Shown here in pieces: positions 39,448 to 51,200 of a stretch of 64,000 nt of DNA. A program made the translations under genes and the position numbers. Numbering within the stretch: position 1 is the first letter of the stretch; every line of letters starts with the position of its first letter. The notes under the pieces are model-generated. The model saw only the letters and a program-made list of their open reading frames with translations, was not told the DNA's origin and ran no database searches. This DNA is from Bacteroidota bacterium (lineage in GTDB: Bacteria > Bacteroidota > Bacteroidia > Bacteroidales > Lentimicrobiaceae): the NCBI GenBank assembly GCA_009773515.1, contig WSXX01000013.1:62001-126000 (forward strand), written 5' to 3'.

Positions 39448-42400
39448 ATGCAGGAAACCACCGTTTACAAGCCAAAAAACCACATCCGCATTGTCACTGC
39501 GGCTGCCTTATTTGATGGGCATGATGCCGCCATCAATGTGATGCGACGTATTTTACAATCCTCAGGTGCCGAAGTCATTCATCTTGGGCACGACCGCTCC
39601 GTTCAGGAGGTGGTGCAATGTGCCGTTCAGGAAGATGTGCAAGCCATTGCCATCACTTCATATCAGGGTGGGCATATGGAATATTTCAAATACATGCACG
39701 ATCTTCTGAAAGAAGCCGGATGCGGACACATTAAAATATTCGGTGGCGGTGGCGGTGTAATTCTTCCCCACGAAATGGAAGAGCTTCACAGTTATGGCAT
39801 TGCCCGGATCTACTCACCCGACGATGGCCGCCATATGGGACTTCAGGGGATGATCAACCATTTGCTGAAACAAGCGGATTTTACGGTAAGCAAAGCAAGT
39901 GGAATCAAGCCAGAAGACATCACTGGTGGGAATTTCCGCGCTATTGCATCGCTGATTACAGCCGCAGAAAATGAGCCCGAAAGCATAAAAGCACTGGTGA
40001 AATCATTTGGGAAGGAATGTGCTGAAAGTAAAAGTCCGGTTTTGGGCATCACCGGTACCGGGGGTGCAGGGAAATCATCGCTGATTGATGAGCTTGTGAG
40101 GCGTTTTCTGCTGACCAACCCCGATAAAAAAATGGCAATCCTCTCAGTGGATCCCACCCGTCGTAAAAGCGGAGGTGCTTTGCTAGGTGACCGAATCCGT
40201 ATGAATGCCATCAATTCTGAGCGCGTTTTTATGCGCAGTATGGCAACCCGGCAAGCCAACCTTGCATTGTCGAAATACATCAGCGATGCTGTTTGTATCG
40301 TGAAAAACGCAGGCTTCGACCTGGTGATACTCGAAAGTTCAGGCATCGGACAAAGCGATACTGAAATTGTGGATTATGCCGATATTTCACTTTACGTGAT
40401 GACGCCCGAATACGGCGCTGCATCACAGCTTGAGAAGATCGATATGCTTGATTTTGCCGATGTGATTGCCATTAACAAATCCGATAAACGGGGTGCTGCC
40501 GATGCTTTGCGCGATGTTAAAAAACAATATTCCCGCAACCATAAACTCTGGGATGCCGAAGCCGACGAATTGCCCGTTTTCAGCACCATGGCATCACAAT
40601 TTAACGATATCGGAGTCAACAAACTCTATAATCACCTGATTAAAGTGATGGATCAGAAGTTGGGGACTGATTTTGCAGTTTACGAACTGGCGCTCGGCGA
40701 AGAGCAAACGGGCAGTCAGATTATACCACCTGCACGGGTAAGGTATCTTTCTGAAATTACCGAAACCGTTAGAAACTACAATAAATTCACCGAAAACCTG
40801 GCCGATCAGGCTGCTGAACTGCAGTCTTTACAGGATGTTGTCAGCCTTTTGGAAAAAGAGGGAAGTGCGGTTCCGGAAACAATTCAGGGGAAAATCAAAG
40901 CCCTGAAGAAATCGCTTGGCGAAGAAAATCTCAGCGCCCTTGATAACTGGGAAGAAAAAAAGAAAACCTACAGCGATCCTGAATATATCTACAATGTGCG
41001 TGGCAGGGAGTTCAGAATAGAAACCCATACTGAATCACTTTCTCATTCACGTATTCCGAAAATTTCAATGCCCCGTTACCGAAGCTGGGGCGATATTCTT
41101 AAATGGACTTTGCGCGAAAATGTACCTGGGGAGTTTCCTTACGCAGCCGGTGTTTATCCGTTTAAGCGGGAGAATGAGGACCCAACACGTATGTTTGCCG
41201 GTGAAGGCGGACCAGAGCGCACCAACAAACGGTTTCATTATGTATCGGCCGGAATGCCTGCCCGCCGGCTTTCCACCGCTTTTGATTCGGTCACACTCTA
41301 TGGTGCCGATCCCGATGTGAGACCCGACATTTACGGCAAAATTGGCAATGCAGGGGTTTCTATCGCCTGCCTTGATGATGCAAAAAAACTGTATTCCGGT
41401 TTTAACCTGATTGATGCAGCCACATCGGTCAGCATGACCATCAATGGACCGGCTCCGACTCTGGTGGGATTTTTTATGAATGCCGCCATCGATCAGCAGT
41501 GTGAATTGTACATCCGCAAACACGGCCTTGAAGCCGAAACAGAAAAGAAGATTGCGAAAATTTACAAGGATCGTGGCACTGTCCGGCCTTCTTATCAGGG
41601 CAGACTTCCGGAAGGTAATGACGGACTTGGTCTGATGTTGCTTGGCATTACCGGCGATCAGGTGCTTCCGGCAGAAGTTTATCAGAAAATAAAGGCCGAT
41701 ACCATTTCAAAAGTAAGGGGAACCGTTCAGGCTGATATTCTGAAAGAAGATCAGGCACAGAACACCTGTATTTTCTCCACCGATTTCTCGCTGAAAGTAA
41801 TGGGCGATGTGCAGCAATACTTTAACATCAACAAGATCAGGAATTTTTACTCCGTTTCCATTTCAGGATATCACATTGCCGAAGCGGGAGCCAATCCGAT
41901 TTCGCAACTCGCATTTACGCTGGCCAATGGCTTCACTTACGTGGAATATTATCTTTCACGCGGGATGAAAATCGATGATTTTGCACCCAACTTCTCTTTC
42001 TTTTTCTCCAATGGAATAGATCCGGAATATGCGGTGATGGGTCGTGTTGCCCGATTGATCTGGGCCAAAGCCATGAAACTGAAATATGGTGCCAATGAGC
42101 GTTCTCAGATGCTGAAATACCACATTCAGACTTCCGGCCGCTCACTTCATGCACAGGAAATCGGTTTTAACGATATCCGGACTACCCTTCAGGCATTGTA
42201 CGCGATTTATGACAATTGCAACTCTCTGCATACCAATGCCTATGACGAAGCCATCACCACCCCGACCGAAGAATCGGTGCGTCGGGCAATGGCCATTCAG
42301 TTAATCATCAACCATGAATTGGGTCTTGCCAAAAACCAGAACCCGCTTCAGGGAGCCTTTATCATTGAAGAATTGACCGATCTGGTAGAGGAAGCTGTAA

Positions 42401-42816
42401 TGATGGAGTTCGACCGCCTGACGGAGCGCGGAGGTGTGCTGGGCGCCATGGAAACCATGTACCAGCGCAGTCGTATTCAGGAAGAATCTTTGTATTATGA
42501 AAAACTGAAGCATGATGGCAAATTGCCGATTATGGGAGTGAATACTTTCCTTTCGGCAGAGGGTTCTCCTACCGTTATTCCTTCGGAGGTAATCCGTTCC
42601 ACAACGGAAGAAAAGGACTATCAGGTGCAGATGCTGGAACAATTGCATAAAACATGGCAACCAGAAGCTAAGCTTGCGCTGAAAGAACTACATCACAACG
42701 CAGCAACCAACGGCAATGTGTTTGAAGCATTGATGGAAGCCGCAAAATTTTGCTCACTCGGACAAATAACCAATGAATTGTTCAGGGTAGGAGGGCAGTA
42801 TAGGAGGAATATGTGA
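39448..42816 (+). CDS. icmF: Fused isobutyryl-CoA mutase (B12-binding, MeaB-type GTPase and mutase domains)
   Basis: N-term [27 protein letters not shown]; central [23 protein letters not shown]-term mutase [33 protein letters not shown]. Confidence 0.95.
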   Translation: MQETTVYKPKNHIRIVTAAALFDGHDAAINVMRRILQSSGAEVIHLGHDRSVQEVVQCAVQEDVQAIAITSYQGGHMEYFKYMHDLLKEAGCGHIKIFGGGGGVILPHEMEELHSYGIARIYSPDDGRHMGLQGMINHLLKQADFTVSKASGIKPEDITGGNFRAIASLITAAENEPESIKALVKSFGKECAESKSPVLGITGTGGAGKSSLIDELVRRFLLTNPDKKMAILSVDPTRRKSGGALLGDRIRMNAINSERVFMRSMATRQANLALSKYISDAVCIVKNAGFDLVILESSGIGQSDTEIVDYADISLYVMTPEYGAASQLEKIDMLDFADVIAINKSDKRGAADALRDVKKQYSRNHKLWDAEADELPVFSTMASQFNDIGVNKLYNHLIKVMDQKLGTDFAVYELALGEEQTGSQIIPPARVRYLSEITETVRNYNKFTENLADQAAELQSLQDVVSLLEKEGSAVPETIQGKIKALKKSLGEENLSALDNWEEKKKTYSDPEYIYNVRGREFRIETHTESLSHSRIPKISMPRYRSWGDILKWTLRENVPGEFPYAAGVYPFKRENEDPTRMFAGEGGPERTNKRFHYVSAGMPARRLSTAFDSVTLYGADPDVRPDIYGKIGNAGVSIACLDDAKKLYSGFNLIDAATSVSMTINGPAPTLVGFFMNAAIDQQCELYIRKHGLEAETEKKIAKIYKDRGTVRPSYQGRLPEGNDGLGLMLLGITGDQVLPAEVYQKIKADTISKVRGTVQADILKEDQAQNTCIFSTDFSLKVMGDVQQYFNINKIRNFYSVSISGYHIAEAGANPISQLAFTLANGFTYVEYYLSRGMKIDDFAPNFSFFFSNGIDPEYAVMGRVARLIWAKAMKLKYGANERSQMLKYHIQTSGRSLHAQEIGFNDIRTTLQALYAIYDNCNSLHTNAYDEAITTPTEESVRRAMAIQLIINHELGLAKNQNPLQGAFIIEELTDLVEEAVMMEFDRLTERGGVLGAMETMYQRSRIQEESLYYEKLKHDGKLPIMGVNTFLSAEGSPTVIPSEVIRSTTEEKDYQVQMLEQLHKTWQPEAKLALKELHHNAATNGNVFEALMEAAKFCSLGQITNELFRVGGQYRRNM

Positions 42817-42821
42817 AATGG

Positions 42822-42856
42822 AATTTCTAATTTCTAATTTCTAATTTCTAATTACT
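42822..42856. repeat. Heptad tandem repeat (aatttct)n
   Basis: Four perfect and one imperfect 7-bp unit. Confidence 0.8.
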
Positions 42857-42983
42857 AACCTGCACGATTGGTCTCAACTTAACAATTTCTAATTTCTGGT
42901 CCCTGAGTTGGCTGGTGAGCTTTTCGTCGAATCATGTCGAAAGGTAATTTTCTAATTTCCATTCCTCGAAAGAAATTGGGATC

Positions 42984-43039
42984 GCAATCTGCAATCTGAT
43001 ATCCGACATCTGACCTCCGACATCTGACCTCCGATATCA
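42984..43039. repeat. Heptad tandem repeat (gcaatct/gacatct/gacctcc)
   Basis: Eight units in constant 7-bp phase. Confidence 0.8.
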
Positions 43040-43070
43040 ACAAAAGCAACCCCAACAAAGGCCTGAAAAA

Positions 43071-43535
43071 TTAAAAATTAAATTGAATTCCTACTCCATT
43101 TGAATTCAGTCCGATTGAAAGCGTATTTTCTGGATTGTATTTTTGTTTGATGGCATTATTATAAATTTTAACTGCCTTGTCTTTGCGTATTTCGTAGCTG
43201 ATATTTGTAAATATTGCGCTAAGTATAAGAATCCCTCCGGCAACTTTGAATAACCCGATTGAAGGATCCATAATAAAGCCTCCTGCCAGTGTCGTACCTC
43301 CTGAAATCAAAAAGGTGAATGCAATACCTCTGGTATTCAGAGCGTTTTGGTAAGCCTGTGAAGCTTCGTCATTTACAAGCAACACTTCTTTCATTCTTCG
43401 GGTATTCAGGGAATTGCCATTATAAGAATACCCCGAATTTGATTTTTGGATCAGGGTAGTATCATTATCGTGTTGAGCAAGGATGTCTTGTAGCCCGATA
43501 AAAAGCATAATGATAATCAGGAAGTACTGTTTCAT
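43071..43535 (-). CDS. Hypothetical exported protein
   Basis: Signal peptide then two hydrophobic segments. Confidence 0.55.
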   Translation of the reverse strand: MKQYFLIIIMLFIGLQDILAQHDNDTTLIQKSNSGYSYNGNSLNTRRMKEVLLVNDEASQAYQNALNTRGIAFTFLISGGTTLAGGFIMDPSIGLFKVAGGILILSAIFTNISYEIRKDKAVKIYNNAIKQKYNPENTLSIGLNSNGVGIQFNF

Positions 43536-43785
43536 AAAATAGTTGATTGACTTTTGTTGAATATTAGACTATTTGTATCTGACAGTGAGTTTTAATTAGG
43601 GTTGAACTTTCTGATTGTAGCGTCAAATTTAAAAAAATATTTACTGTTATCCGGTTAAAGTATAATAAACAGGCTTTAATTCTTTAATGCCTGAATAGTT
43701 AGATGGAATATTAATTTCTAAGGCTCAATTTCTAATTTCTAAGTTCAAAAATGTCCTAACAAGTGTACTTTTAATTTCTAATTCA

Positions 43786-43903
43786 ATGTCGTTTAGTTAA
43801 GAAAAATTGTCTTCGACTCCGCTCAGACTGACTGTCATCCTGAGCGGAGTCGAAGGACTTTTTTTAATTTTACAATTCCCAACCGGACCTTAACTAAACG
43901 ACC
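43786..43903. repeat. MITE-like element with gtcgtttagttaag inverted ends and inner ttcgactccgctcag palindrome
   Basis: gtcgtttagttaag at 43789 / cttaactaaacgac ending 43902; inner palindrome 43810-43857. Confidence 0.8.
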
Positions 43904-44015
43904 TTAATTTCTGATTTCTAATTTCAATCTGATATCTGACCCCTGACCCCTGACCTCCGATTTCTGACCTCTGACCTCAGACTTCCGAAATCGAAAATCC
44001 GACATCCGAAATCAA
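43904..44015. repeat. 16-unit degenerate heptad tract
   Basis: ttaattt ctgattt ctaattt caatctg atatctg acccctg acccctg acctccg atttctg acctctg acctcag acttccg aaatcga aaatccg acatccg aaatcaa. Confidence 0.8.
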
Positions 44016-44016
44016 T

Positions 44017-44487
44017 CTATCTTCCCAGCAAATGAAGTTCGAGATCAGACATGATGCCATCCAGATTTTTCACCTTGGCAAGGTCGATGTTAAAAACCAG
44101 TTGAATTCCGTTAATTTTGCGAATAGCAGTCGACAACGAGCTGATCTGTTCGTTTTCAGGTAAACCGCGGATCATCAGCAGATAATCGGCCTGCTTATAA
44201 GCCGGAATCATTTTTGTAACCGGATGATTGTTCCCCAGAAAATAATAATGAACCCTGCGTTCCGGCAGTGAATAAGTATAAAAAGGATATTCCTGAAGCT
44301 GGTCATCCTTTTCTGAGAAAACGGGCAGATCGTCAAGTCTGGCAAGAGAAAGCGAGGCTTCACGGTTCAGATAATAAGCGAGCCGGTAATCCTTCATCTG
44401 ACTGTTTATCCCCAGGATAAAAAGATCGGGATACGAAGATGGTTCACTGATTAGTTTTCTTTTGGCCATAAATTCGCTTTCCTGCAA
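44017..44487 (-). CDS. IPExxxVDY family protein
   Basis: YYFLGNNHPVTKMIPAYKQADYLLMI; neighbourhood with rnc-fabF-acpP. Confidence 0.65.
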   Translation of the reverse strand: MQESEFMAKRKLISEPSSYPDLFILGINSQMKDYRLAYYLNREASLSLARLDDLPVFSEKDDQLQEYPFYTYSLPERRVHYYFLGNNHPVTKMIPAYKQADYLLMIRGLPENEQISSLSTAIRKINGIQLVFNIDLAKVKNLDGIMSDLELHLLGR

Positions 44488-44673
44488 ATGTAATAAATAT
44501 AGATGATAGTTTATTTGCGGATCAAACAGGTTTTTCAGAAAATGTGCACTACAGATATAATATTTCCTTTGGTGGCTTGTTGACTCATTCTCACTTCCAA
44601 AGTTTTTTTGAATGTGAAAATTCGTATTTTTGAATTCTGGACTAAAAAATTAAATGAATTGAAAGTAAATTAA

Positions 44674-44964
44674 ATGAAAACGCTTGAAGAAATCCAGCAA
44701 TTGTTGCGAAAACACAAGGAAAATTTGTTTTCTCGCTACCCCATCCGTTCAATGGCCATTTTTGGTTCATACGCCAGAAATGAGCAGGACGAAGGCAGCG
44801 ATCTCGACATTGTGGTAGAGTTTAACGGTAATATTGGTATTCGTTTTATTGATCTGGCCTGTGAACTTGAAAAACTGATCGGGTTTAAAGTTGACCTGGT
44901 ATCCCGAAATGGAATAAAGGAGAAGTATTTTCAGCGTATTAAAGAGGATTTAACTTATGTCTAA
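44674..44964 (+). CDS. MNT-type nucleotidyltransferase (antitoxin-like)
   Basis: MAIFGSYARNEQDEGSDLDIVVEF. Confidence 0.88.
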   Translation: MKTLEEIQQLLRKHKENLFSRYPIRSMAIFGSYARNEQDEGSDLDIVVEFNGNIGIRFIDLACELEKLIGFKVDLVSRNGIKEKYFQRIKEDLTYV

Positions 44965-45298
44965 AAGAGATTTAGTCCTTTTACTTGAAGATATACTTGA
45001 GGCCGCCCAAAAGATCAAACGATATTCCAGTGGCTTAAATTATGAAGCTTTCATTGATGATGATAAGACAATGGATGCGGTTGTCAGGAATTTCGAAATT
45101 ATAGGAGAAGCGGCAAAATCGATTAAGTGATGATTTTCGTATTTCGAACCCGCAAATAGCTTGGGACAGGATGCGTGGATTCAGAAACCGAATAGTTCAT
45201 GATTTTTTGGTATAGACTACGAAATCGTATGGGATATCATCGAGAACGATCTTAATACACTTATTGAACAGATTGAAGGGCTTATCTCGCATTTTTGA
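44957..45298 (+). pseudogene. HepT-like HEPN toxin disrupted by two frameshifts
   Basis: MSKRDLVLLLEDILEAAQKIKRYSSGLNYEAFIDDDKTMDAVVRNFEIIGEAAKSIK* then +1 frame DDFRISNPQIAWDRMRGFRNRIVHDF then another frame GIDYEIVWDIIENDLNTLIEQIEGLISHF*. Confidence 0.85.
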
Positions 45299-45334
45299 AC
45301 AGATTGAAACTGAAACAACGCGAGACTTGTGCGT

Positions 45335-46078
45335 TTAATGTTTCCCATTCCCGTTTATGCCAAAATGCTCAATGGCTTTCATAGCGGCGTTCTGCTCCGC
45401 ACCTTTTATTGAATAATCTCTGCCGGTTCCAACAACTTCATTGCTGATCAATACATCAACAACATATTGTTTGTGATATCCGGCTCCTACTTCCTGAACA
45501 ACTATAAACTCAAGGGTTCTCTTTTCTTTCTGAGCCCATTCTATGAGTTTGCTTTTAAAATTGACGTCGGTTGCAATTAATTCATTGAGGTCGAAGTTGT
45601 TCTTGATTACCCGGTTAATCAATACTTTACGGGTAAACTCAAAACCTTTGTCAAGATAAATGGCTCCGATAATCGCCTCAAAAGCATCGCCTTTGATGGA
45701 TCGGTAAACATTATTTTTTTCCTGGGTATGAATAATAAGCTGATCAATACCAAGCCGGAGCGACAATTTATTTAATTGTGCGCGGCTTACGATTTTCGAT
45801 CGCATTTCGGTAAGGAATCCCTCATCTTTGAAAGGAAACATCCTGAAAAGATGATCAGCCACCACAGTGCTGAGTACAGTATCGCCCAAAAACTCCAGGC
45901 GCTCATTACTTACCCTCATGCCGTTGAGCAAAACTTCAGACTGGGATTTATGGCGGAAAGCAAGCTTGTATAAAAAAATATTTTCGGGATAAAACCCGAA
46001 AATATTTTTTATGGCTTCATAAAAGTGCTTTTCGTTCGAAAGGTAAAACCTGAGAGGTCTTAATTTGAAAGAGTACAC
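45335..46078 (-). CDS. rnc: Ribonuclease III
   Basis: NERLEFLGDTVLSTVVADHLF; KGDAFEAIIGAIYLDKGF; C-term dsRBD. Confidence 0.95.
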   Translation of the reverse strand: MYSFKLRPLRFYLSNEKHFYEAIKNIFGFYPENIFLYKLAFRHKSQSEVLLNGMRVSNERLEFLGDTVLSTVVADHLFRMFPFKDEGFLTEMRSKIVSRAQLNKLSLRLGIDQLIIHTQEKNNVYRSIKGDAFEAIIGAIYLDKGFEFTRKVLINRVIKNNFDLNELIATDVNFKSKLIEWAQKEKRTLEFIVVQEVGAGYHKQYVVDVLISNEVVGTGRDYSIKGAEQNAAMKAIEHFGINGNGKH

Positions 46079-46081
46079 AAG

Positions 46082-47335
46082 TTATTCAACAAATTTCTTA
46101 AAGAGAATTGAGGCATTATGCCCTCCAAACCCAAATGTATTGCTGATTGCGGCATTGATTTCCCTTTTAACTGCTTTGTGGAAAGTGTAATTCAGGGAAT
46201 TGTCAATATCCGGATCATCAGTAAAGTGGTTGATGGTAGGCGGAACAATGTTGTTTTGAACAGCCAGAATAGTAGCAATCGATTCAACGGCTCCGGCAGC
46301 GCCCAACAGGTGTCCGGTCATAGACTTGGTGCTGTTGATGTTGATGGTTGGAGCATGATCGCCAAACAGTATTGCAATGGCTTTAGTTTCAGCTATATCT
46401 CCAAGAGGTGTTGAAGTACCATGGGTATTGATGTGATCAATATCGGTAATACTTAAACCTGACTCAAGCAAGGCAGCTTTCATCGCTCTGCGGGCTCCGT
46501 CACCTTCAGGGTGCGGGCCTGTCATGTGATATGCATCAGCGGTAAGTCCGCTACCTACAATCTCACAGTAAATTTTTGCTCCGCGGGCAAGTGCATGTTC
46601 AAGTTCTTCAACCACCAAAGCACCGGCTCCTTCACCAATCACAAAACCATCACGGCCTTTATCGAAAGGACGGGAAGCAGTTTTTGGATCATCGTTTCTG
46701 GTTGATATGGCGTGCATGGCATTAAAACCACCGACTCCCGGAGGATTAACGGCTGCTTCAGAACCACCACAAATAAACATTTCAGCTTTGCCCCATTTAA
46801 TGTAGCTGAATGCATCAACAATGGCATTGGCCGAAGATGCGCAGGCCGAAACCGTAGCAAAATTCGGGCCTTTGAATCCATGTTTAATGGATATGTGCCC
46901 TGCGGTGATGTCAGCAATCATTTTAGGAATAAAAAACGGGTTGAATCGGGGAGTTCCGTCGCCTCTGGCAAAATCACTCACTTCATCAAGGAAAGTAACC
47001 AACCCTCCAATACCTGAAGCCCAGATAACACCAACACGCTCGAGGTCGAGTTTTTCGGTAATTAATCCGGCATCTGCAATGGCTTCATCAGATGAAACCA
47101 TTCCGTATTGGGCATAGGGATCGTACTTTCGAACCTCTTTCCTGTCGAAAAAATTCAAAGGGTCGAAGTTCTTGACTTCGCATGCAAACTGAGTTTTAAA
47201 CTTTGCTGCATCGAACCGTGTGATACGGTCAGCGCCGCTTACTCCATTAACCAAACTGTTCCAATATTCAGGAACAGTATTGCCTATTGGAGTAAGCGCA
47301 CCAAGTCCGGTTACTACAACTCGTCTTACCTTCAT
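46082..47335 (-). CDS. fabF: Beta-ketoacyl-ACP synthase II
   Basis: RRVVVTGLGALTPIGNTV; VSACASSANAI; NTHGTSTPLGD; KSMTGHLLGAAGAVE. Confidence 0.97.
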   Translation of the reverse strand: MKVRRVVVTGLGALTPIGNTVPEYWNSLVNGVSGADRITRFDAAKFKTQFACEVKNFDPLNFFDRKEVRKYDPYAQYGMVSSDEAIADAGLITEKLDLERVGVIWASGIGGLVTFLDEVSDFARGDGTPRFNPFFIPKMIADITAGHISIKHGFKGPNFATVSACASSANAIVDAFSYIKWGKAEMFICGGSEAAVNPPGVGGFNAMHAISTRNDDPKTASRPFDKGRDGFVIGEGAGALVVEELEHALARGAKIYCEIVGSGLTADAYHMTGPHPEGDGARRAMKAALLESGLSITDIDHINTHGTSTPLGDIAETKAIAILFGDHAPTININSTKSMTGHLLGAAGAVESIATILAVQNNIVPPTINHFTDDPDIDNSLNYTFHKAVKREINAAISNTFGFGGHNASILFKKFVE

Positions 47336-47347
47336 TCAGGAAATTCC

Positions 47348-47584
47348 TTATTTGGTGTTGTTTTCAATGTAAGCAACAGCATCGCCTACGGTACCGATTT
47401 TTTCTGCCTGATCATCTGGGATAGCAATGTTGAATTCTTTTTCGAATTCCATGATCAGTTCAACGGTATCAAGAGAATCTGCACCTAAATCGTTGGTGAA
47501 ACTTGCTTCCGGAGTTACCTCGTTCTCATCAACGCCAAGCTTATCAACTATGATAGCTTTTACTTTTGTTGCAATGTCTGACAT
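47348..47584 (-). CDS. acpP: Acyl carrier protein
   Basis: [51 protein letters not shown]; internal start in ORF 47348..47638. Confidence 0.96.
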   Translation of the reverse strand: MSDIATKVKAIIVDKLGVDENEVTPEASFTNDLGADSLDTVELIMEFEKEFNIAIPDDQAEKIGTVGDAVAYIENNTK

Positions 47585-48015
47585 GTTTTCTCCTTTTTTG
47601 GTTTGAGGCTGCAAAGAAACAAATAATTCAAATACCAAACAAAACTTTTAAAGAAACCCCTGCAGCCATACAAATGTAATATGCTGTAAAACAAATAAAT
47701 AAGTATTATTGTGCATATTCCATGCAGCAAATATCAAATGCGTAAATATTTATAAATCAGTAAGATAAGCTCATATTTAGATAGGAATTAAAATTGGCTT
47801 AAAAATTTCATCTCTGTGAGCCTGTTTCTGACTACTTGATATTATATAGGTTATGAACTTTTGTTTGGCAGGAATGCAAAATTACCTTAACTTTCACTGC
47901 TTTTTAAAATGACTGTTATTCTGATTCTCTTGTTGTGTGCGCATAGGCCACACATTTTTCTCTCTTATTGCGGTGTGTTTAAATATGTCAGATTCCAACC
48001 TTAAAATTAATTAAT

Positions 48016-48219
48016 ATGAGTGAAAATCAATCAAATATCCCGTTACCTCCTCAGAAGAAAAAGAGGAAAAGGGGATGCTGTTTCGGATGTTTTATAGTCA
48101 TATTGGTAATTATTGCAGCAATTATCGGCCTGTTTGCATATTATTGGTATCAGAGTATTCCAAAAAAATCGCCGGTGGAAAAAGAGTACAATACCATTCC
48201 TGATTATTTCGAAAACTAA
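48016..48219 (+). CDS. Small single-TM protein, hypothetical
   Basis: Basic N-term PPQKKKRKRGCCFGCFIVILVIIAAIIGLFAYYW; 6 bp before next gene. Confidence 0.6.
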   Translation: MSENQSNIPLPPQKKKRKRGCCFGCFIVILVIIAAIIGLFAYYWYQSIPKKSPVEKEYNTIPDYFEN

Positions 48220-48225
48220 CCAGAT

Positions 48226-51200
48226 ATGAAAAAGATATTGGTCTTATTGGTTTTGTGTGTTTGGATAATAAATGGTTTTGCACAGCAGGATTTCCGCTTG
48301 CTGGTGGAACCTGGTAAACCACAACTGGCAGGCGATGGAGATGATTTTACCACGCTAGTTATTTCTGCAAGAAACAGCGAAGGTGAGGTTATTACCTCGA
48401 TGGATGGAAAGGTGAAAATAGGCGTAAGCTCCGGTTTTCCGGATGAAACCGAAGTTAATATGCAATCAGGCGTGGCGCTGGTGAAATTTACATCTCCCAT
48501 GTTTGGAACTCCTGTAAAATCGTCGCAACGTATGGTTTATTTTATGTTCCGCTTTATGCAGAAGTTTATGGCTCGTGCTACTGGCTCAACTGATTATAAT
48601 GCCAATCAGAAACTGGCAACCGATATTGCGCTTGAAACTTTTCGCGAAGGCCTGAATCCAATTACTCTTATTCCAAAAAAAGATGGTGATAATTTTGTGT
48701 ATATCGTCTGCGAAATGAATGGGGTAAAAGGCAAAGCAAAAATTGAGATTACAAAAGCTACCGATGGGCGAAACGGAAATATTGTTCCAGGGGTTTATTA
48801 TGGCAAGGATATCACCGGGCAATCAGACTGGATGCTTGACATCAGCAGAGGCGGAGAAGGTTATTTTGGCGAAGCAAATGCATCGTCGAGCGAACAGGTG
48901 GCTATTCTTTTTTCCAATGAAGATTTTGTCGAATTTAATGATGCCATGGGAAAAATGGCAGGAATGACCGGTTTTAAGAAGGCATACCTTGGACCACCTG
49001 CAAGTGAGCAGAAATACTATGAAAATTATGATATTAGTAAAAACGGGATGCCGTCAGCTTATATGCCAATGCCAAACCACGGCGTATTTGTTTACATTCC
49101 TCCGATTTTATTTGAATATGCCGGCCAACGTAAGGATAATGAAAAGGCGGCTTCAGAAACCGAAGAGATAAAAACAGAAAAGACCGGTATTGTGCTTAGT
49201 CAGAATAAGATTATTGGTGACGGTCGCAGCCGGACAAAAGCGGTATTTCACTTTGAAGATGAAAATGGCATACCCGTTGAAGGGAAAGCAGTTACATGGT
49301 TTATTCCCGATGGGTTGAAAGTAATTTCGAAGGAAACTGTTACAAATGCCCTTGGAAATGCTACTATTGTTCTTGAGGCGCCGGTAATAAAGGCTTCTGA
49401 AGAGAAGCGAGGTGAAAACACAGGCGGGTTGATAGATAATTATGACCTTTTTCTGATTAAAGCAAGCTATCCTTCTCTAAGTGAAAAAACTGAAACTACT
49501 CAGGCGTATCTGTCTGTTTATAAAACCCTTGAACAGGATTTATATATTCTTAAAGCCGGAATGGAGTTGACTCCCTATAAAGTTTTGCTGCCTCAACTCG
49601 AATATTATAATCTCGAAAGCAGCATTTATGCCCTGCTTCCCGAAAGTTATATGACAGTTCCCAACAAGAAAACTCCTGTAAACGATGCAGTGGTTTTTCT
49701 TGCCAGTCGTTTGTTTGATAAAGCTGAATTTCAAAAGGTTTATGATTTTTACTTTAAGAAAGACCGGGCGCTTTTTATGCAATTGCTCGAAAACGATAAA
49801 GGTGGATTTTCGGCCGTTACTGATGCCTCGGGAAAATACAAACTGGTTGTTAGAGATTTTGAAGGGAAAAAGCGTCTTTATTCCGGCGATTATGACCGAA
49901 AGATAATGATGGAGCCGCTTGAAGCTAAAATTGCAGACCTCACCGGTCGGCGTAAAGGTGCACTTACCGAAGTGCTTGATCTGCTTGCAGGAGGAGATCC
50001 AGCCGTTGCCGGAACACAAAATGCCGGAGATCCATCGGTGGTAACAACCATTAAAGCAATGGATTTTAAAGCAAATGTGCTGACGAAATTGCTTCAGATG
50101 GAGAATGATTTGTGCTCCGCCGGACATCAGGAAGCTTTTTATATTGAAGAAAAGTTTCACATCATCGGAATGACAATGACGAACATTAAAGGCACTTCCA
50201 GATATATGCGCGATTGTGCAAAAGTATTCGGAGCGCAGTCATATGAGGCCGTCAAATTCCTATTGTTTTATGCTGCCGAAAAATATAAGTTTAATGAAAA
50301 ACTAGGCAATTGGTTTTCGAAGACAAAAGGTGGAGAGAAACTCAGTGATGCAGGACTGCAGGCTAAAGGTTATGTAGATACTTACCTTGTTGGATTGACT
50401 GAGGATAAAGGCACAAAAACAATTATGCAGCAGGCTCTGCTTTACATGGTTTCGGAAGTAAAAAAACTTCCGACAGATGAATATTATAAGCTTTTAGGTC
50501 ATGCTGCCAATTATGCGCTTACTGAAAAGCAGAAACAAATGTTAGATGTGATGGTGGATGGGGTTGTTTACTATCTGCCGTTTCCCGATAAAATTGCTGA
50601 TCTTCTTATCAGAGAATATTATGCCGGGCAAACCAATGAAGTTATTAAACTGCTGAATCAGGATCCCGCAAAATTGCATGCAGTTTATGATCAATTGCAG
50701 CCGGCACTGCGCGACAGGTCAACCGAAATTCGTCAGCAATATACCGATGTTGCAGCCTGGAGGTTAAATCTGGATATGTTTAAGGCTTACACCGATCTTT
50801 TTGCTGATCTGATAGTAAAAGGAGCAGTAATTATATGGGATGTCAAGACCCTTAATTTCGCGAATATCCATAAGCATATGGAATACATTGACAATACCAA
50901 AAATGCACTGAATGCCGCTTATCATGCATCAAGTCTGGCGCTTGAATTTATGAGTTACCGTAATTTGTGGGCCGAAAGTGATGCCGCACTTATTTATACC
51001 AATAAGTGTATTGAGCAGGGAACCATGAGCCCCGTAGCTGAAAACAAAAACTTTTCATTCCCGCTTTTTCCTTCGGCTATGGCTTCAGGTGTCTCCGATC
51101 TGAGTTTATTGAAAGGGGTTCCGGCTTTAACCGCAAATCAGCTTAGCCTTAAAAACGGCAGTTTGCCGGTTAATGAATTAAATCAGTTGTACAACGGGTT

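Noticed and set aside
43904-44015. CRISPR or coding repeat
   Set aside because: 7-bp degenerate units without spacers and with no open reading frame
44957-45298. Programmed frameshifting in hepT
   Set aside because: Two separate shifts are needed and no classic slippery heptamer with structure is evident; decay or sequencing error is simpler
49540-50160. 206-aa minus ORF
   Set aside because: Antisense to the 1201-aa protein; composition typical of shadow ORFs
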